Source of the DNA: Rhodocyclaceae bacterium
GTDB taxonomy: Bacteria > Pseudomonadota > Gammaproteobacteria > Burkholderiales > Rhodocyclaceae
Reading direction: 5' to 3'
Length of the DNA: 10,703 nt
NCBI GenBank assembly: GCA_025361105.1
Contig: JANYAW010000299.1
Coordinates: 1 to 10,703, forward strand
In this document: positions 4,762 to 10,703 of the stretch, in pieces
Layout: each line of letters starts with the position of its first letter
Numbering within the stretch: the first letter of the stretch is position 1
Notes under the pieces: model-generated
Databases searched by the model: none
Told to the model about the DNA's origin: nothing
What the model saw: only the letters and a program-made list of their open reading frames with translations
Translations under genes and position numbers: made by a program

Positions 4762-7710
4762 TTACAAGATTTTTAACGAGAACATCAACTCGTTGCTTAC
4801 ATGACGATTGTCTTTGAAGCCCGCCGCGAAACCTGCCGAGAGTGTGACATTGCTCCAATGTAGTACGCTGATGCGCGTATCGGTCTGCACGCCAACACTG
4901 CTGAACTGCTGGCGAGCGGTCGCCGAATGATCGGGATCGGCCCATAGGCGGCTGGCGAAAATCGACGGTCTTAGCCAAGTTGCGTGCAACACCGGTAAGC
5001 CCGCATTTTCAAAAATCAGTGGCGGGAGATTGATCTCCAAAGTGGTTTTGAGAAATCGTTGCGCGTTGATTTGGTTAATCTCAAAACCGGGCAGCGAACT
5101 GGTTTTGTGATAGCGCTTGATTTCGCGGTTATCTACCGTGTTGTTGCCAAAGCCACCGAAATAAAAATTCGCCACGGAATTATTTGGGTTGCCGTTTGCT
5201 TGCCCCGCCGCGCCGCGCAGCCAGATAGAGGAATGTTTGAGCGGCAACGGTGTGCCCGCAGCAAGCTCGCCCACCCATTGCGGAATGGTATAGCTGCCGA
5301 CGCGGGTGGCAGCTACGGCAATCGAACCAATCACGCCGGTTTCGTCATCCACCGCGCCAGAGGAGCGGCGCAAATTGCTGTAATACAAACCGACTTCGCC
5401 GCCGAAAAGTCGCGTGAATCCGGCTCCGACATTTTGTGCATCGGGCAAGGTGTCGATGCCGTCCAATACTTCCATGTCATATTTGAGCGTGAGCGAACGC
5501 GGTTCGTCATAGATCACCAAATCGTCGTAGCCAAATTTGAATGCGGTGCCTTTGCGACTGCGTTTGGTCGGACCAAACAAATCGTAGAAATCCGAGCGAT
5601 TTTGCGACAGCGAACCGCGCCAACCGAGGTATTCGCCGGTCAATTCGATGTGACTGCGTTCATTGCCTGGCACATTGGCATTGGGCGTGTAGGCCACTGT
5701 CAGCCCCATTCTGGCGAAGCCAAGCGTGTCGGCGTAGTTGACGTGATAACCCAAACCTACAGCTTCTTTGTAGCCTTGTAAAACGGGATAGGCGTTTTCC
5801 AATGTCATGCTGTTTGGCGGATCAAAATGGCCACGCGCGATGATTTCCTTTTTCGCATCGACGGTATCGGCCGACGGCACTTGCCAGGTGGTAACCACAG
5901 GATGTTTCGCCGCGACTTCTGCACCCAAAAATTTAATCGCGCTCAAGTCGGTGATGGGTTTTGCATCGATGGTCGCCGGCACAAACCCTGCGCCGGTATA
6001 GGTTAACACCAATAATTTACCGTCTGCCAGCGGCACCGGACGGAAGAATCCGGCTTCGGCGTTGGACATGGCGACGACATCGCCGTTGGCAACTTCGTAG
6101 CGAAAAATGTTCGACACACCGGTGTAATAGCTGCTGCCGTAAAGGTAGCGCGAGTCGGCCGAGAACACGAAACTCTCGGGTACTGATTGACCGAATTTGA
6201 ATTCGCTCAAGGGTTTCATATCGCCCGCCAAGACCTTGGCCAACTCCCACACACGAACAAATTGATCACCACTTAACTCGCCCATCGAGGCGGAAAGTAA
6301 TTTTCCGTCTGGCGAAATATCCAAATCGTAGGGCACATGCTCGTAAGGAAACTCATGGATTTTTTCCCAGTCATCGTAGGGAAAGGGCACACGAACCAAG
6401 GTGGCAATTCCCAATGCATGACGCACACCGATAAGCGACTTGTCGACTGGATTCACTACCATCTCGCCGATGCGCGCATCTTCCAACAGCATCTTGGATT
6501 CGCCGGTATCCACATTGACTTCCATCAAATCACGGTACTTCAAATTGTCGTTGGTAAAAAATGCAGTGCGGCTAGATTTGTCGAAGGCCATCGAGGTGAC
6601 GCGATACAACATTGCGCGTTTTATCTCAGCCAAATTGGTCACGCTGCCGTCTTTGAGGCTCAATGCGCCGACGTGATCGACCGTGCCCGGATAACGAAAC
6701 CCGGCAAGGATTTGCGATTTGCTTTCGTCGTAAAACATGCGCGAGATGGAGCCTATTGCGTCACCATGCTGATTGACCAAGGCCTTATGCGGGGTGATCG
6801 GAAACTTGCGCACTTCAGCCAAATTGCTGTGCTGAAAAGTGCGCTCAAAGGCGATCCATTTTTGCCATGCATCTTCCACAGTCAAACCGAAAACCAACTC
6901 GAACTGATCGGAGTAATAGCGCGCGCTGCCTTCATCGCGGCGTATCCAGGCAATCACCTTTTCGGCACCGTATTGATACGCCAGCCACGTCATGAAACGC
7001 GTACCGTAAAGATAGGCGTTGGCACCGACTTGAAAATCCGAGCGCACGCCTTTGGAGACCAAACCAAGTGGATCAAAGAATGGTGCGTCGTCACGCACCA
7101 TTGCGCGAAATACCATTTCGTCATAGCCGCCTTGCGCACGACCCAAGCCGCCGCTCATCCAAGTCTCCATGAAAACGGCCGAACCTTCGATATACCAGCG
7201 TGGCGCGGTGAAACGCGGCACGGTCAAATAGTTGTACAACAATGACTCGGGATTTTGTGCCTGCGGTGAAACTTTGCCGGAAAAAAAACTACGCCAGCGC
7301 TTGTCCTGCGCAGAAGCGATATCGCCCTGCACCACATGCACCAATTCATGATTCATGGTCGAGTAAAAACGTTCACTCGCCGTGCTGGTTTCAAACGCAT
7401 GCGACTCGGGTGCTACGTCAAACAGCAGTCGATTGTGCGGTGATGCAGACACGTGTGCGTTGCCGTAATCAGCCGAATCCATCAACAGCAAAGTCACCGA
7501 TTCCGAAGGCTCCCAACCGAAACGTTTCTTCTGCCATTCGTAAGCGTTAGTGAACGTCTGCACCGCATGCGGCGCGAGAAATTCCAGCCGATCAAAATAG
7601 ATAAATTTGGCCGCAGGCGTTTGCACCCACGACATGCCCAACGGATTATTTTCAGCAGCAACTGAAAAAGAAAAACCGGCCAACACAAGCAAAAACCATC
7701 TTGAAGACAT
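4762..7710 (-). CDS. Exported HExxH metallopeptidase, beta-propeller, beta-barrel protein
   Basis: The chosen ATG at 7710-7708 gives 982 residues beginning MSSRWFLLVLAGFSFSVAA, a signal peptide with likely cleavage after VAA. A longer frame starts at 7773, but its extra 21 residues do not look like part of an export signal. GGGAG at 7719-7723 is a fair Shine-Dalgarno for the shorter start. Residues 121-125 are HELVH, followed 50 residues later by WYIEGSAVF (E175), as in the peptidase MA-like clan of zinc gluzincins. Residues about 305-590 contain repeated strands with TolB-like pieces such as DISPDGKLL and FSADSRYLYGS. Residues about 630-982 alternate aromatic and polar residues (FKFGYDDLVIYD, GLYYSNLRRS, YFGGFGNN), as in an outer-membrane barrel. 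It is probably a surface or outer-membrane peptidase with unknown substrate. It is followed by the PrsW-like gene after 9 bp. Confidence 0.8.
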   Translation of the reverse strand: MSSRWFLLVLAGFSFSVAAENNPLGMSWVQTPAAKFIYFDRLEFLAPHAVQTFTNAYEWQKKRFGWEPSESVTLLLMDSADYGNAHVSASPHNRLLFDVAPESHAFETSTASERFYSTMNHELVHVVQGDIASAQDKRWRSFFSGKVSPQAQNPESLLYNYLTVPRFTAPRWYIEGSAVFMETWMSGGLGRAQGGYDEMVFRAMVRDDAPFFDPLGLVSKGVRSDFQVGANAYLYGTRFMTWLAYQYGAEKVIAWIRRDEGSARYYSDQFELVFGLTVEDAWQKWIAFERTFQHSNLAEVRKFPITPHKALVNQHGDAIGSISRMFYDESKSQILAGFRYPGTVDHVGALSLKDGSVTNLAEIKRAMLYRVTSMAFDKSSRTAFFTNDNLKYRDLMEVNVDTGESKMLLEDARIGEMVVNPVDKSLIGVRHALGIATLVRVPFPYDDWEKIHEFPYEHVPYDLDISPDGKLLSASMGELSGDQFVRVWELAKVLAGDMKPLSEFKFGQSVPESFVFSADSRYLYGSSYYTGVSNIFRYEVANGDVVAMSNAEAGFFRPVPLADGKLLVLTYTGAGFVPATIDAKPITDLSAIKFLGAEVAAKHPVVTTWQVPSADTVDAKKEIIARGHFDPPNSMTLENAYPVLQGYKEAVGLGYHVNYADTLGFARMGLTVAYTPNANVPGNERSHIELTGEYLGWRGSLSQNRSDFYDLFGPTKRSRKGTAFKFGYDDLVIYDEPRSLTLKYDMEVLDGIDTLPDAQNVGAGFTRLFGGEVGLYYSNLRRSSGAVDDETGVIGSIAVAATRVGSYTIPQWVGELAAGTPLPLKHSSIWLRGAAGQANGNPNNSVANFYFGGFGNNTVDNREIKRYHKTSSLPGFEINQINAQRFLKTTLEINLPPLIFENAGLPVLHATWLRPSIFASRLWADPDHSATARQQFSSVGVQTDTRISVLHWSNVTLSAGFAAGFKDNRHVSNELMFSLKIL

Positions 7711-7741
7711 TGGGGGTGCTCCCAAAGTGACAACCGATGGG

Positions 7742-7769
7742 AGGATAGCGCGGCAATTGTTAAATTCAA
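7742..7769 (-). promoter_or_regulatory. Candidate sigma70-type promoter for the metallopeptidase-PrsW unit
   Basis: On the minus strand, TTGAAT (7769-7764) and TATCCT (7747-7742) are separated by 16 nt, each matching 4 of 6 consensus bases. Transcription would start near 7735, about 25 nt before the ATG at 7710. That supports the shorter start over the one at 7773, which would then lie upstream of the transcript. The match is modest. Confidence 0.3.
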
Positions 7770-7772
7770 ACA

Positions 7773-7800
7773 TTTAACGGCGTGTTATCAGCACCAACTG
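7773..7800 (-). repeat. Dispersed two-block repeat, copy 3
   Basis: Read on the minus strand, CAGTTGGTGCTG (7800-7789) is followed after ATAAC by ACGCCGTTAAA (7783-7773). It is on the strand of the metallopeptidase gene, just upstream of its candidate promoter, and about 63 bp before its start codon. Confidence 0.7.
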
Positions 7801-7858
7801 GCAATATTCGAGTGGTTCACTAGTGCTTCGGTGCAAAGCTACGAAACCGTGGACTGGT

Positions 7859-7888
7859 AAACGCAAACTGCCCGCACAAGGCGGGCAG
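7859..7888 (-). terminator. Intrinsic terminator of the sigma/anti-sigma operon
   Basis: On the minus strand CTGCCCGC, loop CTTGT and GCGGGCAG form a perfect GC-rich 8-bp stem, followed by TTTGCGTTT. It begins 29 nt after the stop of the anti-sigma-like gene. The U-tract is interrupted by GCG, so termination may be incomplete. Confidence 0.75.
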
Positions 7889-7917
7889 TGATTGCGAAAA
7901 CCTGTTGCAGCGTTTGA

Positions 7918-9021
7918 TTAGTTTGCAACCTTACTAGCGGCCTTTGCTGCAGCTCTGTCGGCTGCATCCATGGCGGCCTTGTCAGCTGAGTTCAAAGCAC
8001 CCTTTGCCGCTGACTTATCGGCGGCTTTGGCAGCGGCTTTGTCGGCAGCGTCCATCGCGGCCTTGTCAGCTGAGTTCAACGCACCTTTAGCAGCTGTCTT
8101 GTCTGCGGCTTTGGCAGCGGCCTTATCAGCCGCATCCAGTGCTGCTTTGTCGGCTGAGTTCAAAGCACCCTTTGCCGCTGATTTATCGGCAGCCTTGGCT
8201 GCGGCTTTGTCAGCTGCATCCATCGCGGCCTTGTCTGCGGAACTCAACGCACCTTTAGCAGCTGTCTTGTCTGCGGCTTTGGCAGCGGCCTTATCAGCCG
8301 CATCCAGTGCTGCTTTGTCGGCCGAACTCAACGCGCCCTTAGCAGCTGTCTTGTCAGCTGCATCCATCGCGGCTTTATCGGCAGAACTCAAGGCACCTTT
8401 GGCCGCCGATTTATCGGCCGCATTGCTAGCGGAGTTTGCGGCTGCATTGTCGGTATTGACAGAAATCTGCGCACTGCTGGCGCCACCGCTGGCGCTTGGT
8501 TGTACATTGGCAGTTACGCTTTGATCCGAGCGATAACGCGCGGCCGGAGCAATAGTGCCTACTGTGTCTTGGCTACTGGCGGGGAAGTTGCCGCCGCTGG
8601 TGACGGCAATGATGGCCACTGCAGCGACACCACCACCAACGAGAACTTTGTTCATCGTGCTACTGAAAAAACCTTTTTTGATTTCGCTCATTACAGTCTC
8701 CATTCTTGAAAAAATTATCTGCGAGGTTGAAGCGGATTTTTTATTCTGGCTTCGTGCGGCTGGTGCTACACATACGGATGGCTCAAGGATAAGTTGGGAA
8801 GTATTTTTGTTTTTGATTTGCGACATCACTGCGGTATGCAATTCTGGCGGTGCGGCTAGCGCGGGAACACTGGCGAGCGTGGCCGACAATTGCTTGATCT
8901 GCTCAAACTCAGTTGCCACAGTTTCGTCCTCTCGAACAATTTTGGCAAGTGCTTGGCGTTCTTCCGCCGTAGCCAAATCGTCGATGACTTGGTGGATAAG
9001 GTATTGAAAATCGTTGGTCAT
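7918..9021 (-). CDS. Membrane anti-sigma-like protein with Ala/Lys/Asp repeat tail
   Basis: This 367-residue protein has three parts. Residues 1-75 (MTNDFQYLIHQVIDDLATAEERQAL and APPELHTAVMSQI) resemble the cytoplasmic N-terminus of ECF anti-sigma factors, where an acidic helical region is followed by a PPxLxxxVxxxI element. No zinc-binding HxxxCxxC is present. Residues 124-142 (NKVLVGGGVAAVAIIAVTS) form one membrane segment. After a Ser/Asn/Ala-rich spacer, residues 205-364 are six tandem repeats of 28 residues (the first only 20), ending VAN. The start codon overlaps the sigma gene stop as ATGA, the classic ECF/anti-sigma arrangement. The protein probably holds the sigma factor at the inner membrane, with the repeat tail in the periplasm. 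A good internal ribosome-binding site precedes Met111, so a second shorter product is possible. The anti-sigma role is inferred from position and N-terminal pattern. Confidence 0.75.
   Translation of the reverse strand: MTNDFQYLIHQVIDDLATAEERQALAKIVREDETVATEFEQIKQLSATLASVPALAAPPELHTAVMSQIKNKNTSQLILEPSVCVAPAARSQNKKSASTSQIIFSRMETVMSEIKKGFFSSTMNKVLVGGGVAAVAIIAVTSGGNFPASSQDTVGTIAPAARYRSDQSVTANVQPSASGGASSAQISVNTDNAAANSASNAADKSAAKGALSSADKAAMDAADKTAAKGALSSADKAALDAADKAAAKAADKTAAKGALSSADKAAMDAADKAAAKAADKSAAKGALNSADKAALDAADKAAAKAADKTAAKGALNSADKAAMDAADKAAAKAADKSAAKGALNSADKAAMDAADRAAAKAASKVAN
7930..8409 (-). repeat. In-frame 84-bp tandem repeats (six units) in the anti-sigma-like gene
   Basis: Residues 205-364 consist of one 20-residue and five 28-residue units. 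Each 28-residue unit is seven tetrads, starting SAAK or TAAK, GAL(S/N), SADK, AA(M/L)D, AADK. The first unit lacks two tetrads (AAAK, AADK). A higher-order 168-bp period is visible: a 79-bp stretch at 8076-8154 is repeated identically at 8244-8322, and the segment starting at 7991 recurs from 8159 with a few changes. Confidence 0.95.
8698..8701 (-). promoter_or_regulatory. Internal Shine-Dalgarno within the anti-sigma-like gene
   Basis: GGAG is followed by six nt (ACTGTA) and the in-frame ATG at 8691-8689 (Met111). This is better than the start signals of most genes in this window. Initiation here would give a 257-residue product, MSEIKKGFFSSTMNKV onward, with the membrane segment and repeat tail but without the sigma-binding region. 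Confidence 0.4.
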
Positions 9022-9578
9022 GATAAATTTTTCAGTAAGCCACTGAGTCGACGCCGCGCTTCAAACAAACGCGACTTCACGGTTTTTTCGTCGAGCGCCA
9101 AAATTTCGGCGATTTCCGAGTAACTGCAATCGTTGAAATGGCGCAAGGTAATCACAATTCTTTCGTTCATTTTTAGTTTCATCAATGCAGCTTGAACGCA
9201 CACAGATAATTCTTTCGCCGCATAGCGGTGCTCGGGGTTTGCAGTGTCTGGTGCAGCGTATTCATGGTCTTCGTCAAGCTCGTCTTCGCGGCTGGTGCGG
9301 CGCAAAAAATCAATGGCTTCATTGACGGCGATGCGATAAAGCCAACTGAAAAATCTGTATTGCGAGTCATAGCTTTCGAGGCGCTCGACCACACGCAGGA
9401 AAACGATTTGGGCAATATCGGTGGCGTCATCAACATTTCCGAGCACTCTGAAGGCGGCGTTATAAACGGGCTTTTGGTACTTGAGCACGAGGCTGGAAAA
9501 AGCGTCGACGTCACCACAACGATAGCGACTTAGCAGCGCTTGATCTTGCTCATCTGTTCCAATTACGTTGGCGGCCAC
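9018..9578 (-). CDS. ECF-family RNA polymerase sigma factor
   Basis: This 186-residue protein has the two-domain layout of extracytoplasmic-function sigma factors. Region 2 spans residues 26-95 (FSSLVLKYQKPVYNAAFRVL, DATDIAQIVFLRV, FFSWLYRIAVNEAIDFLRR), covering core binding and -10 recognition. Region 4 spans about 126-182, with helix-turn-helix YSEIAEILALDEKTVKSRLFEARRRL for the -35 element. It is of the general RpoE-like type, with no additional domain. The start is GTG and lacks a Shine-Dalgarno, so it probably relies on coupling to the STAS gene 27 nt upstream. Those 27 nt are nine codons in the same frame, with the STAS TAA as the only barrier. The stop overlaps the anti-sigma-like start by 4 nt. 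Placement behind STAS and phosphatase/kinase genes suggests added control by partner switching. Confidence 0.93.
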   Translation of the reverse strand: MAANVIGTDEQDQALLSRYRCGDVDAFSSLVLKYQKPVYNAAFRVLGNVDDATDIAQIVFLRVVERLESYDSQYRFFSWLYRIAVNEAIDFLRRTSREDELDEDHEYAAPDTANPEHRYAAKELSVCVQAALMKLKMNERIVITLRHFNDCSYSEIAEILALDEKTVKSRLFEARRRLSGLLKNLS

Positions 9579-9605
9579 GGAAAGTTGGTAACTGAGTTGG
9601 CGACT

Positions 9606-9902
9606 TTATTCAGCGAGCGCCTCGATTTCGACGATCAGATCGAAACCGGAATACTGAAAGATATCTTTGATGTGGCGAGTCACGCCAACTAAACGCAGCT
9701 TGCCACCACTAGCCATCAGCCGTTTTTGAGTCTTGAGCAGTACGCCCAAACCGGCGCTGGAAATGTATTCCAAATGCGTGCAATCGGCGGCGACTAAACC
9801 TTGGCAATTATCAAACGCAGCTTGCGCGGTCGGGCTTTGCGACGCGTCCAAACGTCCTGTTAGGATGACTTTGCCTTCGCCATTGACTTCAATTGAAAAC
9901 AC
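9606..9902 (-). CDS. STAS-domain anti-anti-sigma factor
   Basis: This 98-residue protein is a single STAS domain like SpoIIAA/RsbV. It starts FSIEVNGEGKVILTGRLDAS and contains the phosphorylation loop YISSAGLGVLL (residues 46-56). By alignment with SpoIIAA DSSGLG the target serine is Ser49, and the usual preceding aspartate is replaced by Ser48. In partner switching, the unphosphorylated STAS protein binds the GHKL kinase domain, freeing that domain's other partner; the kinase phosphorylates the serine and the PP2C phosphatase removes the phosphate. Both activities appear to be encoded by the gene immediately upstream. The start is GTG at 9902-9900, supported by AGGA at 9908-9911 with a 5-nt spacing. 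It lies 15 nt after the phosphatase/kinase gene. Confidence 0.9.
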   Translation of the reverse strand: MFSIEVNGEGKVILTGRLDASQSPTAQAAFDNCQGLVAADCTHLEYISSAGLGVLLKTQKRLMASGGKLRLVGVTRHIKDIFQYSGFDLIVEIEALAE

Positions 9903-9917
9903 TGATTTCCTTTGTGA

Positions 9918-10703
9918 TTACGCTTTTGGCGTATTGGTTTTGTGGAATGTCGTTCGACTAACGCGCGATGCTGCATGGTAATCGTATTCGATCGAATTGA
10001 CGAGGCGACGAATCAGATGTAGACCGAGTCCACCGGGACGTCGTTCATCTATTGGGCGGGTAATATCGACTTCTGGCGCTTCGGTGACATCGAATTTTTC
10101 CACGTCATGATCGATCAAAACGACTTTCAGTCCGTCGGCAATTGCGCTGAGTTCGATATCGACATCGGCATGGCTCATGGTGCTGTATTTCACCATGTTG
10201 GTGAATAGCTCTTCGATAGTGAAGTCGATGGCACCGAGAGCATCTTTGTCGACATTAAACTGCGCGGCGGCGGCGGCAGTAAATGCAAATATGTCAGCCA
10301 GCGCGTCGAAAGATCGGCGGAAGGATCTGCACTGGCTGTTGCCTGACAAGCGACGCAGCAGCAATATCGTGATGTCATCTTCTTGTGGCGCGCCGTCGGC
10401 AAAGACTTTGACCGCCTTCATGATCTGCGCTGAAATTTCCTCGAGCAAATTTTTTTGACAAGTGTCGATTGCGTCAGTCAAACGCTGTTCGCCAAACATT
10501 TCACCACTGGTATTGTGATACTCGAATACGCCGTCGGAGATCAATACCAGCAGATCGCCCGCACCGAGCACCAATTGAGCAGCGAGTCGCTCTTTGGCGA
10601 TAGGCATGGCGGCGAGCGGAAAGCAGGTGGGGTTATGCCGATGCCATTTCGCGTGTCCTGCGTCGTAATGAAGAATCGGCGCTTGCCCCCCGCTGTGATA
10701 GCG
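9918..10703 (-). CDS. PP2C/SpoIIE phosphatase-GHKL kinase fusion (N-terminus outside window)
   Basis: The frame is open from the right edge to the stop at 9920-9918, giving 261 residues. The visible start YHSGGQAPILHYDAG through LVLISDGVFE and GAPQEDDITILLLRR is the C-terminal part of a PP2C (SpoIIE/RsbU) phosphatase, including metal-binding aspartates in SDG and EDD. It is followed by a GHKL ATPase domain of the RsbW/SpoIIAB type, with N-box FTIEELFTNMVKY and the glycine-rich lid RRPGGLGLHLIRRL. Fusions of this order, often with an N-terminal receiver domain, are known from Pseudomonas HsbR, which acts on the STAS protein HsbA. Here too a STAS gene follows immediately. The G1 box reads IDHDVEKFDV, lacking the usual D-x-G glycine. 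The N-terminal input domain cannot be seen. An ATG at 10607 is internal, because conserved PP2C sequence continues upstream of it. Confidence 0.88.
   Translation of the reverse strand, partial: RYHSGGQAPILHYDAGHAKWHRHNPTCFPLAAMPIAKERLAAQLVLGAGDLLVLISDGVFEYHNTSGEMFGEQRLTDAIDTCQKNLLEEISAQIMKAVKVFADGAPQEDDITILLLRRLSGNSQCRSFRRSFDALADIFAFTAAAAAQFNVDKDALGAIDFTIEELFTNMVKYSTMSHADVDIELSAIADGLKVVLIDHDVEKFDVTEAPEVDITRPIDERRPGGLGLHLIRRLVNSIEYDYHAASRVSRTTFHKTNTPKA

Noticed and set aside
6337..7245. Plus-strand open frame of 302 residues (and another at 5059-5781)
   Set aside because: Both are antisense to the metallopeptidase-barrel gene, whose protein shows coherent motifs throughout; the antisense translations show none.
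7711..7773. Alternative upstream start for the metallopeptidase gene at 7773
   Set aside because: The extra 21 residues would bury the signal peptide, the codon coincides with the end of a dispersed repeat, and the ATG at 7710 has a Shine-Dalgarno.
7930..8409. CRISPR array or noncoding satellite
   Set aside because: The repeats are directly adjacent without unique spacers, keep an open reading frame in 84-bp units and encode a coherent peptide pattern.
7970..8524. Plus-strand Ala/Ser/Leu-rich open frame opposite the repeat array
   Set aside because: It is the complement of the 84-bp repeats; their periodicity keeps several frames open. The minus frame connects to a sensible anti-sigma N-terminus.
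10190..10607. Separate gene starting at the ATG at 10607
   Set aside because: The same frame continues to the window edge with conserved PP2C sequence, so this Met is internal.

Overview
The window looks like chromosomal DNA of a Gram-negative proteobacterium, probably beta- or gammaproteobacterial. The reasons are two ABC-F proteins closely resembling E. coli YheS and YbiT, a protein with a predicted outer-membrane barrel, a REP-like palindrome, and moderate G+C content. No rRNA, tRNA, CRISPR array or transposase is visible. Almost all genes lie on the minus strand; the only plus-strand gene is a small glutaredoxin-like one.

Reading in the direction of transcription (right to left), the window opens with a regulatory cluster. 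A protein cut by the right edge joins a PP2C/SpoIIE-type phosphatase to a GHKL (RsbW-like) kinase domain. It is followed by a STAS anti-anti-sigma protein, an ECF sigma factor, and a membrane-anchored anti-sigma-like protein with a long alanine/lysine/aspartate repeat tail. Gaps of 15 and 27 nt and a 4-nt ATGA overlap indicate a single operon, closed by a good intrinsic terminator. The gene set suggests a partner-switching input (phosphatase/kinase plus STAS) wired to an ECF sigma/anti-sigma output.

Downstream of the terminator lies a two-gene unit. The first gene encodes a large exported protein with a zinc-metallopeptidase (HExxH) domain, a beta-propeller-like middle and a beta-barrel-like end. 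The second encodes a PrsW-type membrane peptidase with a C-terminal extension. PrsW proteins are known anti-sigma proteases in Bacillus, so their proximity to an ECF/anti-sigma pair is suggestive. The glutaredoxin-like gene converges on the PrsW gene with only 7 bp between stop codons, and it has lost every cysteine.

The left third holds a minus-strand run of ybiT, a GNAT acetyltransferase (4-nt overlap with ybiT), a PlsC-like acyltransferase and the start of yheS, which is cut by the left edge. A REP-like hairpin and a 14-bp perfect palindrome separate the last two. A previously unannotated ~28-bp two-block repeat occurs three times in gene-flanking DNA: before the acyltransferase, before the glutaredoxin-like gene, and before the metallopeptidase. 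No gene-free stretch exceeds 300 bp; the longest is 7711-7917, which contains one repeat copy, a candidate promoter and the terminator.
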